From JAWXBG01 sp044375415 (GTDB taxonomy: Bacteria > Bacteroidota > Bacteroidia > Flavobacteriales_D > Sanyastnellaceae): a DNA stretch of 38,404 nucleotides. Positions 30,835 through 38,404 of the stretch are shown in pieces (within the stretch, counting starts at the first letter, position 1; every line of letters starts with the position of its first letter). The stretch is from contig JBILMS010000033.1 in NCBI GenBank assembly GCA_044375415.1, forward strand, positions 1-38,404, read 5' to 3'. The notes under the pieces are model-generated. The model had not been told where the DNA came from. It ran no database searches and saw only the letters and a program-made list of their open reading frames with translations. The translations under genes and the position numbers were made by a program.

Positions 30835-32574
30835 ATGAAAGTTTTTCTTATCTATTTATTCACGATTTGTTTCACCTTGAGCATATGCCATAATCTCAAG
30901 GCACAACATAAAGTATTTGTATCCAATGAGTCGTTGACCTGGGAACAGTGCATCGACAAATACTCACACTTGGATACTGAGTTTCCCGAGGCACGTCTGA
31001 TGGATTTTGGTTCCACAGATATTGGAAAACCGCTGCACCTCTTTGTTATCAATAAGGACAAGGTTTTTTATCCTGAATTATTTGATCGAAATAAAGTGGT
31101 TGTTTTCATCAACAACGCAATTCACCCGGGCGAACCGGATGGAGTAGATGCCAGTGTACTTTTTTGTGACGAGTTATTAAATGGACAGTTGCCCGAGCTG
31201 AATGGATTGCTTGATCATGTTATTTTTTGTTTTATCCCGATTTATAATGTTGATGGAGCATTAAATCGCGGGAGCTTCAGTAGGGCAAATCAAAATGGTC
31301 CGGTGGAATATGGTTTTAGGGGAAATGCAAAAAATCTCGATTTGAATCGCGACTTTATCAAATGTGATTCGAAAAATGCCCAGTCTTTTTCCCAACTTTT
31401 TTCATCCATTCAGCCGCATATCTTTATCGATACGCATGTTAGCAATGGAGCCGATTACCAGCACACAATGACCCTGATTTCTACCCAAACCGATAAGTTG
31501 GGCGGACCTTTGGGTGCTTATATGCGAGAAAAAGCGATGCCTTTTCTTTTCGCCGGAATGAGAGAACGAGGACAAGACATGTGTCCTTATGTGAATACCA
31601 TGGGACGTTTGCCGGAAAGTGGTCTGGTTGATTTTTTGGAGACCCCTCGTTTTGCCAGTGGGTATGCGACTTTGTTTAACAGCATTGGGTTTATTACAGA
31701 AACCCTTATGTTAAAGCCTTTTCCGGAGAGAGTCGAAAGTACATGGCAGTTTTTTCATACACTGAGTGAGTTCTGCAAAGAGAATCACGCTGAAATAATT
31801 AGACAACGTCGATTGGCAGATGCTTTTACATTGAAGCAAATACAATTTCCAATTGCTTGGCAACTTGATACGAATACGAAAGAGAAATTCATTTTTTCAG
31901 GGTATGAAGCAGAAGAATTAAAAAGTGATTTTGGTGGATCGAGAATCTTCTATAACCACGATAAACCGTTTGAAAAATCGATCCCTTATTATTCCAAATA
32001 CAAGGCGGTTGCTTTTGAAAAATGTCCCTCGTTTTATGTGATTCCGCAAGCTTGGACAGATGTGTTAGAGCGACTTAAATGGAACGGAATTCGCATGACA
32101 CAGCTTCAAAAAGACACAACGATTTTAGTTGAATACACGTACATAGAATCGTATGATTCTCCCGAAAGACCCTATGAAGGTCATTTTTTGCATTCAAACA
32201 TTAAGACCCGAGATGAGAGCGGACCGGTTAAATTTTATGCCGGCGATTGGATGATTTCAACGAATCAAGTAGGTAAGAGATACCTGGTGGAGGTGCTTGA
32301 GCCGGAGGGAGAGGACAGCTTTTTTAGTTGGAATTTTTTCGATTCCATATTGCAACAGAAAGAGTGGTTTAGCGACTATGTTTTCGAGGAAAAAGCAGAG
32401 GAATTATTGGCCTCTGATGCAGCCCTGAAAAAACGGTTTGATGATGCCATTAAAGCGGATGAATCTTTGAAGAACAGTAGATGGAACCAACTATTTTGGG
32501 TGTATAAAAACTCACCGTATTTTGAGAAAACAGCATTTAGATATCCCGTTTTCCGGATACCTATTGACAAATAA
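30835..32574 (+). CDS. Secreted M14-family zinc carboxypeptidase
   Basis: 579 residues; signal peptide MKVFLIYLFTICFTLSICHN with cleavage near LKAQ. Zinc site NAIHPGEPDGVD has His97 and Glu100; DLNRDF is the substrate-carboxylate-binding Asn-Arg pair; FIDTHVSNGADYQHT holds the third zinc ligand; FITETLMLKPF holds the general-base Glu. These are the diagnostic M14 residues. It removes C-terminal or other end residues from peptides in the periplasm or outside. The C-terminal half (about 330-579) is longer than in pancreatic-type enzymes and not assigned. Its 3' end overlaps the DUF4249 gene by 14 bp on the other strand. Confidence 0.9.
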   Translation: MKVFLIYLFTICFTLSICHNLKAQHKVFVSNESLTWEQCIDKYSHLDTEFPEARLMDFGSTDIGKPLHLFVINKDKVFYPELFDRNKVVVFINNAIHPGEPDGVDASVLFCDELLNGQLPELNGLLDHVIFCFIPIYNVDGALNRGSFSRANQNGPVEYGFRGNAKNLDLNRDFIKCDSKNAQSFSQLFSSIQPHIFIDTHVSNGADYQHTMTLISTQTDKLGGPLGAYMREKAMPFLFAGMRERGQDMCPYVNTMGRLPESGLVDFLETPRFASGYATLFNSIGFITETLMLKPFPERVESTWQFFHTLSEFCKENHAEIIRQRRLADAFTLKQIQFPIAWQLDTNTKEKFIFSGYEAEELKSDFGGSRIFYNHDKPFEKSIPYYSKYKAVAFEKCPSFYVIPQAWTDVLERLKWNGIRMTQLQKDTTILVEYTYIESYDSPERPYEGHFLHSNIKTRDESGPVKFYAGDWMISTNQVGKRYLVEVLEPEGEDSFFSWNFFDSILQQKEWFSDYVFEEKAEELLASDAALKKRFDDAIKADESLKNSRWNQLFWVYKNSPYFEKTAFRYPVFRIPIDK

Positions 32575-33550
32575 TCGTATCGTAAACGGCACCATATCCG
32601 GCCCAAACACCCAAACCGCCTATGATATTGCTTTGAATATTGTAAGGCACGGCAAAGGGGCTTCCTTGATTTGCGACTTGATCTTCAAAACTTGATAGAA
32701 AGCGGAAAACACCTCGGTCGATCACACAGCCTTTTACTGCAATGGTATCTCCTAATTTGAAAAAACCTCGTTCACCATTGTTGTCGTCTTCTTTGTTGCT
32801 GTTGGTTAATGCCCCTCTGAAGTATCCGAATTCAAAGGTCTGACCATTAAAAAATTCATCATCAAAAACACTGCCCAATGGGGCAATGTAACCGTTGTCT
32901 TTCTGTTCTCCGGCATGTTCGCTCCAGGCGGGATAACGATTGATTCTTTTGGCATACCAACGATAGGCATTTCCAATTGTATCGGGGTCCGATAAAATTC
33001 CGAAAGCAAATCCAAGACTATCCTGTGGATCGTCGCTGACGATATTGAACCACAGACTATCCAAATCCACTAATTCATTGATTTTGGTCTCGCTTGTAAG
33101 ATGATGTCCCGGATAGTCGACAGTGAGGGAATATGTTTTCCCAATTTCACCCCAAAGAGCAATGTTAAATGTGGTATAAAGACAGAGATTTAAGGCCTGA
33201 ATGTCTTCCGGACTAACGCCCAAAAGCTCGGAGGCTAGTTCCAATTCTTTTTCTGAGAGATCAGCGGTACAGAATAAATTAAGGGTGTCGGATACCGTTC
33301 CATTTGAAACTACTACGACTGCATCTTGAATGTAGAGGTTTTGAAGATCCTCTAAACTAGTGGGTTCAAAATAACCTTGCGACCAGGTAAGGAGAACGAT
33401 GGGAGGAGTTCCGGGTTCAATTCTTCCTTCAACAACAATACTAGGAGGAACCGTAGGTAAATCCACAGTAATCTCTTTTTCGCACGATGCAATCGTAAGC
33501 ATAAAGAGAAGACTGAGGTATAAAAAGGCAATTTTTCGCTGAAAAATCAT
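32561..33550 (-). CDS. DUF4249-family lipoprotein
   Basis: 329 residues; signal ends in LTIASC (lipobox). The start of the mature part, EKEITVDLPTVPPSIVVEG, and the following beta-rich sequence (QDAVVVVSNGTVSDT, YSLTVDYPGHHLTSETKI) match the DUF4249 family, usually encoded beside TonB-dependent receptors in Bacteroidota. Here no such receptor is adjacent. Likely lipid-anchored at the outer membrane; function unknown. A -7-like box lies 20 bp upstream. Converges on, and overlaps by 14 bp, the M14 peptidase gene. Confidence 0.88.
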   Translation of the reverse strand: MIFQRKIAFLYLSLLFMLTIASCEKEITVDLPTVPPSIVVEGRIEPGTPPIVLLTWSQGYFEPTSLEDLQNLYIQDAVVVVSNGTVSDTLNLFCTADLSEKELELASELLGVSPEDIQALNLCLYTTFNIALWGEIGKTYSLTVDYPGHHLTSETKINELVDLDSLWFNIVSDDPQDSLGFAFGILSDPDTIGNAYRWYAKRINRYPAWSEHAGEQKDNGYIAPLGSVFDDEFFNGQTFEFGYFRGALTNSNKEDDNNGERGFFKLGDTIAVKGCVIDRGVFRFLSSFEDQVANQGSPFAVPYNIQSNIIGGLGVWAGYGAVYDTIICQ

Positions 33551-33569
33551 GTTTTCTGTAAAAGAGTTG

Positions 33570-33577
33570 CAAAATTA
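33570..33577 (-). promoter_or_regulatory. Bacteroidota -7 box upstream of the DUF4249 lipoprotein gene
   Basis: The minus strand reads TAATTTTG (TAnnTTTG), 19 bp before the ATG at 33550. A TTG 15 bp further up is closer than the ideal spacing. Confidence 0.45.
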
Positions 33578-33756
33578 GCTTGTTCTGTCAATCAAGATAG
33601 TCCCAACTGACGTTAAATCTGAAAGATATCCTATAACCACCGGAAGGAGCTGTTAGTTCAGCCCGTACAAGGCTTTTAAGGACTACCCTAATTAATTTAT
33701 CAATTCAAATTGTTGAAAGACTGTGATAGAAGGAAGAAACATTCTCTAGAAAATTA

Positions 33757-33764
33757 TACATTTG
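33757..33764 (+). promoter_or_regulatory. Bacteroidota -7 box upstream of the leucine dehydrogenase gene
   Basis: TACATTTG (full TAnnTTTG match), with the ATG of the dehydrogenase 55 bp downstream at 33819. No TTG box at the expected distance. Confidence 0.45.
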
Positions 33765-33818
33765 TCGCCCGGTTTTAATAACTAACGAGAAGAAAGACCG
33801 GAAAAACCTGCAACATTT

Positions 33819-34925
33819 ATGATCGAAGTAAAGGAAACAGCCTCAGTTAATGATACTCAGGCTTCTGTGACCGATAGGATGTCTACGTACGACCACGAAC
33901 AGGTTGTATTCTGTCAGGACAAAGCCACCGGATTACGCGCAATTATTGCTGTACACAACACTGTCTTAGGCCCGGCCGTCGGTGGAACCCGCATGTGGAG
34001 TTATGCCACCGAAGCAGATGCGCTTACGGATGTTTTGAGATTGTCGAGAGGCATGACCTACAAAAGTGCTCTGGCCGGACTCAATATTGGTGGAGGAAAA
34101 GCTGTCATTATTGGAGATTCAAGAAAAGATAAAAACGAAGCCCTTCTTCGACGTTTTGGTCGATTTGTGGATAGTTTGGGTGGCAAGTACATCACGGCCG
34201 AAGATGTTGGGATATCCGTTAAGGACATGGAATATGTCAAAATGGAAACCGAACATGTCGTGGGTTTGCCTGCGTATATGAATGGAGGAGGAGATCCGAG
34301 TCCTGTTACCGCATACGGCACCTATATGGGGATTAAAGCCAGTGTCAAACATCAAACGGGAAGTGATTCTCTTTCGGGTAAAAAAATAGTTGTTCAGGGT
34401 GTTGGTCACGTTGGTGAATACCTGGTTGAACATCTCGTAAATGACGGGGCCAAGGTATTTATTGCCGATATTTTTGAAGATCGTTTGAAATCGGTTACTG
34501 CAAAACATAAAGTTGAGGTAATTGCACCGGATGCTGTTTATAGCCACGAGATGGATATCTATTGTCCTTGTGCTTTGGGAGCAACGGTTAACGACGAAAC
34601 GCTTAAGGTGTTAAAAGCCCCCATCATTTGCGGGGCAGCCAATAATCAATTAGCGAAAGAAGATGTACACGGAAAAATTCTTCTCGACAGAGGAATCCTT
34701 TATGCGCCCGATTACCTTGTAAATGCGGGCGGAATCATTAATTGTTACTGGGAAATTATTGGCTACAACAGGGAAGCAGCGCTATCCCAAGCAGAAAATA
34801 TCTATCAGACAGCTCTTAATATTTTCAAAATGTCTGATGAACACAAGATACCGACCTATCTTGCGGCCAATTCTATGGCTGAGCAGCGTATTGATGCTAT
34901 GGGGAAAGTTAAACTGCCATTCTAA
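33819..34925 (+). CDS. Leucine (branched-chain amino acid) dehydrogenase
   Basis: 368 residues. The Glu/Leu/Phe/Val dehydrogenase signature is complete: MTYKSALAGLNIGGGKAVI carries the two catalytic lysines (Lys82 and Lys94, 12 apart as in the Bacillus enzyme), and VVQGVGHVGEYLVEHL is the NAD-binding glycine motif. Length and the GPAVGGTRMW block fit leucine rather than glutamate dehydrogenase. It deaminates leucine, valine and isoleucine to 2-oxo acids with NAD+, in the cytoplasm. About 15 N-terminal residues precede the usual family start. Followed by nusB 37 bp later. Confidence 0.93.
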   Translation: MIEVKETASVNDTQASVTDRMSTYDHEQVVFCQDKATGLRAIIAVHNTVLGPAVGGTRMWSYATEADALTDVLRLSRGMTYKSALAGLNIGGGKAVIIGDSRKDKNEALLRRFGRFVDSLGGKYITAEDVGISVKDMEYVKMETEHVVGLPAYMNGGGDPSPVTAYGTYMGIKASVKHQTGSDSLSGKKIVVQGVGHVGEYLVEHLVNDGAKVFIADIFEDRLKSVTAKHKVEVIAPDAVYSHEMDIYCPCALGATVNDETLKVLKAPIICGAANNQLAKEDVHGKILLDRGILYAPDYLVNAGGIINCYWEIIGYNREAALSQAENIYQTALNIFKMSDEHKIPTYLAANSMAEQRIDAMGKVKLPF

Positions 34926-34962
34926 AAATATTACGATCATCACAAACACTGTAAAGCAAGAC

Positions 34963-35913
34963 ATGCTGCTTAATCGAAGGCATATCCGAATTAAAATTCT
35001 GCAAGTATTGTTTGCATATTATTCCGAAGAAAATCCGGATGCCGCTGCATACGAGAAAACGCTGCATGGGAGTTTTGAAAAATTCAGAGATCTTTATCTC
35101 TATCTTTTTCAACTGATAACAGAAATGCAGTCGCTTGCAATCGATAAAATCGAAGCAGGTAGAAATAAAAAACTTCCCTCACCGGAAGACCTGCACCCGA
35201 ACACGAAGTTTGTAACCAATGGTTTATTGCGCATTTTGGCAAATAGCAAAATCCTCGAGAAGGAATGCAAAAGCCGAAATATCTCGTGGAATGAAAATCG
35301 CGATCTGTTAAAGCAAATATTTAAAATCCTTCAAGATACCGACGACTACAAAGAGTATATGAAGTCGAAGGATCGCGGATTTGAGCACGATCGCGAATAT
35401 TTATTGCGTTTTTTCAGAAGGCATCTCATCAACGTTGAATTGATGCACGATTATTTTGAAGAACTCAACATTTTTTGGATCGACGATTTGGATCTCGCCT
35501 CGAGCATGGTTTTAAAATCGCTGAAAAAAATTGAAGAAAATGACGATGAAGTTACTTTGCTTCCTTTGTGGGACACGGAAACTAAAGAAGAGTACAAATT
35601 TATGAACGACCTCTATAGGAAGTCGCTCGGGATGGGTGCGGAAAGCGAAGCCTTGATTAAGAAATATGCCGAGAATTGGGAAAGTGATCGCATTGCAACC
35701 ATGGACATGATTCTCATGAAAATGGCTATTTCGGAAGCAACTATTTTCCCTGAAATCCCTCTCAAGGTTACACTGAACGAATATATAGAGATAGCCAAAT
35801 TCTACAGTACACCCAAGAGTTCTGTGTTTATCAACGGGATGTTGGACAAGATTTTTGAAGTGCTGAAAGGCGAAGGAAAAATCACAAAAATCGGTCGTGG
35901 ATTGATTGAATAA
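34963..35913 (+). CDS. nusB: Transcription antitermination factor NusB, long Bacteroidota form
   Basis: 316 residues from the ATG at 34963 (start MLLNRRHIRIKILQVLFAYY, whose RR-IR-K-LQ-L-AY helix is the NusB opening); a longer open frame extends upstream inside the dehydrogenase gene but is overlap only. The C-terminal half (about 190-316) is the classical NusB domain, ending in the helix with TLNEYIEIAKFYSTPKSSVFINGMLDKIF. E. coli NusB is 139 residues; the extra central region is typical for Bacteroidota. It acts with NusA/NusE on rRNA transcription. First of the nusB-DUF1573-yajC-gldH cluster. Confidence 0.95.
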   Translation: MLLNRRHIRIKILQVLFAYYSEENPDAAAYEKTLHGSFEKFRDLYLYLFQLITEMQSLAIDKIEAGRNKKLPSPEDLHPNTKFVTNGLLRILANSKILEKECKSRNISWNENRDLLKQIFKILQDTDDYKEYMKSKDRGFEHDREYLLRFFRRHLINVELMHDYFEELNIFWIDDLDLASSMVLKSLKKIEENDDEVTLLPLWDTETKEEYKFMNDLYRKSLGMGAESEALIKKYAENWESDRIATMDMILMKMAISEATIFPEIPLKVTLNEYIEIAKFYSTPKSSVFINGMLDKIFEVLKGEGKITKIGRGLIE

Positions 35914-35971
35914 TGAACGAATTTTGTTCGAACTTTCAAGCATTCTATGAAGCGATTACCTATATTGGAAG

Positions 35972-36463
35972 ATGAATCAAGTACATAAGATATCATTTAT
36001 AGCAATATTACTTTCGACCCTGATCGGTGCATGTTCGAATTCCGGTGAAGAAAATATTACCTCCGATATGCTTAATTACCCGGGCGATAATGGTCCCAAG
36101 CCGGTCATAAGTTTCGACTCTCTTGAGTATCATTTTGGAAGAGTTGCCATTGGACAATCAGTAGATTGGACCTATCGCTTTAAAAACACCGGAGAGGCAC
36201 CACTTGTGTTGTCTCAAGTAACCGCCAGTTGTGGCTGTACAACTATCAAAGAATGGACTAAAACCCCGATTGAAGCCGGTGGAGTGGGGGAGATTGTGGT
36301 GAATTTGAATACGACCAATCTCTCCGGACAAGTTCATAAAACTATTTACGTACTTAGCAATACCTTGCCGGCTGTAAACCATCTTGAACTCTTGGGAGAA
36401 GTGGTTGGCAAAGACATAAAAGATAAATCGCAGCAAGCGGTTGAAATGGAACGAACTTATTAA
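35972..36463 (+). CDS. DUF1573-family lipoprotein
   Basis: 163 residues; lipobox LIGAC (Cys21). The body has YHFGRVAIGQSVDWTYRFKN and the hallmark GCT-like TASCGCTTIKEW, followed by NTTNLSGQVHKTIYV, the standard DUF1573 (Ig-like) pattern. Lipid-anchored envelope protein of unknown role. Starts 58 bp after nusB and 19 bp before yajC, so it is probably part of the same operon. Confidence 0.92.
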   Translation: MNQVHKISFIAILLSTLIGACSNSGEENITSDMLNYPGDNGPKPVISFDSLEYHFGRVAIGQSVDWTYRFKNTGEAPLVLSQVTASCGCTTIKEWTKTPIEAGGVGEIVVNLNTTNLSGQVHKTIYVLSNTLPAVNHLELLGEVVGKDIKDKSQQAVEMERTY

Positions 36464-36482
36464 TATCAATACAATCAATCAG

Positions 36483-36797
36483 ATGAACACTGTTTTTTTA
36501 CAAGCTCCTGCAGCCAATCAAGGTGGCGGATGGGGAACACTTCTTTTTATGGGTGCATTTTTCCTAATTTTTTACTTCTTCATGATTCGTCCGCAAATGA
36601 AAAAAGTAAAAGAAGCTCGCAAGTTTCAGGAAAACCTGAATGTTGGAGATAAGGTGATGACCACAGGAGGTATACACGGTGAAATCATTGAGATTGGCGA
36701 ACGCGACGTTATAATGAAAATTGATCAAGGGAGAATTCGTGTTGAGAAGGTTGCGATCTCCAACGATCGCACAGTTGCGGCTGTTCCGGCTAAATAA
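36483..36797 (+). CDS. yajC: Preprotein translocase subunit YajC
   Basis: 104 residues from the ATG at 36483; the longer frame upstream overlaps the preceding gene. One transmembrane helix (about 19-36, FMGAFFLIFYFFMIRPQ) with the conserved RPQ-KK motif right after it, then the cytoplasmic domain NVGDKVMTTGGIHGEIIEI. A component of the Sec-DF-YajC complex in the inner membrane. Confidence 0.97.
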   Translation: MNTVFLQAPAANQGGGWGTLLFMGAFFLIFYFFMIRPQMKKVKEARKFQENLNVGDKVMTTGGIHGEIIEIGERDVIMKIDQGRIRVEKVAISNDRTVAAVPAK

Positions 36798-36803
36798 TTC
36801 GAT

Positions 36804-37268
36804 ATGCGCCTTTTGTCGATTGCCTTTTTATCTGTCATCTTGGTTTCTTGCGACGAGTCGATTGTTTACAAGGATTACCAAGATTTGTCGGACAATTTGG
36901 AATGGAGAAGAGATGACGTTAAGTCTTTCTCATTTGAAATTGTGGAGAACCTGAATCCTTACGAACAGGTTCTCACTTTTCGACACGCAACAGGTTATCC
37001 ATACCGAAATATTTCCTTGCGTATTACCGAAACAAGGCCAAACGGCGATGTGGTGAAACGCGATGATGTAATTTCAATTCGAGATGATCAAGGAAAGTTT
37101 GTTGGAAAGGCCGACGGCGACATCGTTGACATTACCTATGTACTCGAAGCCAATCGCAAATTCGACACGTGGGGTAAATACCAATTTAGTATTGAGCACA
37201 CCATGCCCCGGGATACGGTGCATTTGGCTATGGAAGTGGGAATGATCTTAAAGAAAACGGTGAAGTAA
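36804..37268 (+). CDS. gldH: Gliding motility lipoprotein GldH
   Basis: 154 residues; lipobox ILVSC (Cys16) then DESIVYKDYQDLSDNLEWRR. The sequence and length fit GldH, a lipoprotein needed for gliding and often linked with the T9SS in Flavobacteriia, and the position straight after yajC (6-bp gap) is the common arrangement. Anchored in the envelope. Its presence agrees with the several T9SS cargo genes in the window. Confidence 0.88.
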   Translation: MRLLSIAFLSVILVSCDESIVYKDYQDLSDNLEWRRDDVKSFSFEIVENLNPYEQVLTFRHATGYPYRNISLRITETRPNGDVVKRDDVISIRDDQGKFVGKADGDIVDITYVLEANRKFDTWGKYQFSIEHTMPRDTVHLAMEVGMILKKTVK

Positions 37269-37280
37269 TTTCGAGAGGTT

Positions 37281-38192
37281 TCATCTGATTAAAGTCGAAA
37301 GATGTTCGAGGACTGTAGTTTTTAAGGTTTCGGAATCTGAAATTTCAAACCAGGTAATTTCTTCATCTCGCTTCCACCAGGTGAGTTGTCGTTTGGCGTA
37401 GTTTCGACTGTGTTGTTTGATCTGATCAATTGCTTCTTCCCGGTTAATGGTACCCTCGAAAAAAGAGAATAGTTCTTTGTATCCAACGGTGTTTAGTGAA
37501 TTTAAAGATCTCTGAGCGAAAAGTGATTTTGCCTCTTCGAGCAGGCCTTCCTCTAACATTCGATCTACTCTGCGGTTAATTCTATTGTAGAGTTTTTCTC
37601 GGGAGGTGTTTAAGCCAATTTTTATGGTCTTGAAAACTCGTTCTTGCTTCACATCCTTGCGTAAGGCCGAGTATTTTTCTCCTGATACCAAACATACCTC
37701 CAAGGCTCGAATAACACGGTGGGGGTTGCTTAAGTCGGCTATTTCGCTGTACTCCGGATCAAGTTCCTGAATTTGTTTTTGGATAAATTCAAGGCCGTAT
37801 TGCTGATAATACCCGATAATTTTTTTGCGTGTCTCTTTGTCGGAGGGTAATTCGTCCAGGCCATTGATAAGAGCATCTATGTAGAGCATACTGCCGCCAC
37901 TGCATACTACATAGTCGTGAGTTTCGAAGAGTTCTTCTAGTTTTTCAAGTGCTCTTCGTGCAAACATTCCCGCACTAAACTCTTCTGTGATTGGCAGAAA
38001 ACCTATGAAATGGTGAGGGATTGCGAAAAGTTCTGTAGGACTCGGACGAGCAACTCCAATATTCAATTCGCTATAAAACTGACGTGAGTCAGATGAAATT
38101 ATCTCGGTTTGATAATGTTGTGCAAGTTTTATAGACAGGTCAGTTTTGCCAATGGCTGTAGGTCCAAGAATGACCAAAAGAGTTTTTCCCAC
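37281..38192 (-). CDS. miaA: tRNA dimethylallyltransferase
   Basis: 303 residues from a GTG at 38192 (no ATG fits). P-loop LGPTAIGKTDLS, the SSDSRQFY signature that binds tRNA and the prenyl donor, and the C-terminal helices with GYKELFSFFEG and RNYAKRQLTWWKRD are all diagnostic of MiaA. It adds a dimethylallyl group to A37 of tRNAs reading UNN codons. Converges on gldH (12-bp gap); its start lies 15 bp downstream of the stop codon of the acidic-tail gene on the same strand, suggesting one transcript. Confidence 0.96.
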   Translation of the reverse strand: MGKTLLVILGPTAIGKTDLSIKLAQHYQTEIISSDSRQFYSELNIGVARPSPTELFAIPHHFIGFLPITEEFSAGMFARRALEKLEELFETHDYVVCSGGSMLYIDALINGLDELPSDKETRKKIIGYYQQYGLEFIQKQIQELDPEYSEIADLSNPHRVIRALEVCLVSGEKYSALRKDVKQERVFKTIKIGLNTSREKLYNRINRRVDRMLEEGLLEEAKSLFAQRSLNSLNTVGYKELFSFFEGTINREEAIDQIKQHSRNYAKRQLTWWKRDEEITWFEISDSETLKTTVLEHLSTLIR

Positions 38193-38207
38193 AGCTATAT
38201 TTCCGGA

Positions 38208-38404
38208 TTAGTAATAGCTATCGTCTTCGTTGTAACTGCCTTTAAATTCATCGTCGTCGAAGAATTCGTTTTCCTCATCTTCGTCATCGGAGCCTTCATA
38301 ATCATCATTTTGATCGTCGAATTCTTCGTTATCCACCTCGGTCCCGAATAAATCCATTTCCTTACTGTCTTGCGATGGTGCATCCCCAAAGACTAGGGCA
38401 ACTC
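38208..38404 (-). CDS. C-terminal end of a gene cut by the window edge: acidic tail
   Basis: The frame open from the right edge to the TAA at 38208 gives 65 residues. It starts VALVFGDAPSQDSKEMDLFG and then becomes very acidic (repeated Glu/Asp with Phe and Tyr) to the end, KGSYNEDDSYY. This is a C-terminal tail; the main domain lies outside, so the product cannot be named. The strong acidity and co-directional position before miaA make the frame credible. Plus-strand and alternative minus-strand frames over the same bases are artefacts. Confidence 0.65.
   Translation of the reverse strand, partial: VALVFGDAPSQDSKEMDLFGTEVDNEEFDDQNDDYEGSDDEDEENEFFDDDEFKGSYNEDDSYY

Noticed and set aside
38109..38351. 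Plus-strand frame resembling a hydrophobic membrane protein
   Set aside because: It is the antisense of an acidic Glu/Asp-rich tail and of the start of miaA; antisense of acidic codons yields hydrophobic residues.

Overview
The window looks like chromosomal DNA from a gliding-type Bacteroidota, most probably a member of Flavobacteriales. Supporting signs are surface proteins with type IX secretion (T9SS) C-terminal sorting domains of both classes, a gldH lipoprotein gene next to yajC, a NusB with the long N-terminal extension seen in this phylum, and recurrent promoter-like TAnnTTTG (-7) boxes instead of sigma70 -10/-35 pairs. No SusC/SusD pair, tRNA, rRNA, insertion sequence, phage gene or CRISPR array was seen. 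Most of the window is compact housekeeping DNA with short or overlapping intergenic spacers.

Layout. 1-6.5 kb (all minus): two paralogous large secreted proteins with cysteine-rich GCT(N/D)P repeats and SprB-like repeats (the left one cut by the window edge), then a secreted protein with four tandem starch/glycogen-binding-like domains; two intrinsic terminators separate these genes. 6.6-8.5 kb (plus): a secreted GH13 alpha-amylase-type hydrolase divergent from the binding protein. 8.4-11 kb: hotdog thioesterase, a beta-propeller-like lipoprotein, a divergent CutA-like protein and an orphan LytTR response regulator. 11.3-14.6 kb: clpS, an M48 lipoprotein protease, a small secreted protein, a rhomboid protease and dnaN. 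14.8-20.4 kb: a second GH13 enzyme (lipoprotein with a CBM48-like domain) converging on a 1078-residue type-B T9SS cargo protein. 20.5-26.3 kb: fadH, beta-carbonic anhydrase, a NYN+OST-HTH protein, ung, and a tightly coupled minus-strand trio (Tic20/DUF4870-like membrane protein, low-Mr phosphotyrosine phosphatase, RsmI-like methylase). 26.3-27.4 kb is the only large non-coding stretch; it holds a palindromic REP-like element, a possibly structured element, a 132-bp tandem duplication, and a small two-helix membrane-protein gene. 27.4-38.4 kb: NlpE-like lipoprotein, pruA, yqgE, an M14 carboxypeptidase, a DUF4249 lipoprotein, leucine dehydrogenase, the nusB-DUF1573-yajC-gldH cluster, miaA, and the acidic C-terminal end of a gene cut by the right edge.

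How it fits together. The clearest functional theme is extracellular alpha-glucan use: a T9SS-anchored multi-domain binding protein, one exported GH13 enzyme sharing its divergent promoter region, and a second lipid-anchored GH13 enzyme 6 kb away, without the usual Sus transporter in view. The second theme is cell-surface adhesion or matrix proteins exported by the T9SS. No convincing wholly new multi-gene system was found. The most unusual items are the expanded Cys-rich repeat array, the tandem binding-domain protein, and the repeat-rich island at 26.4-27.35 kb.
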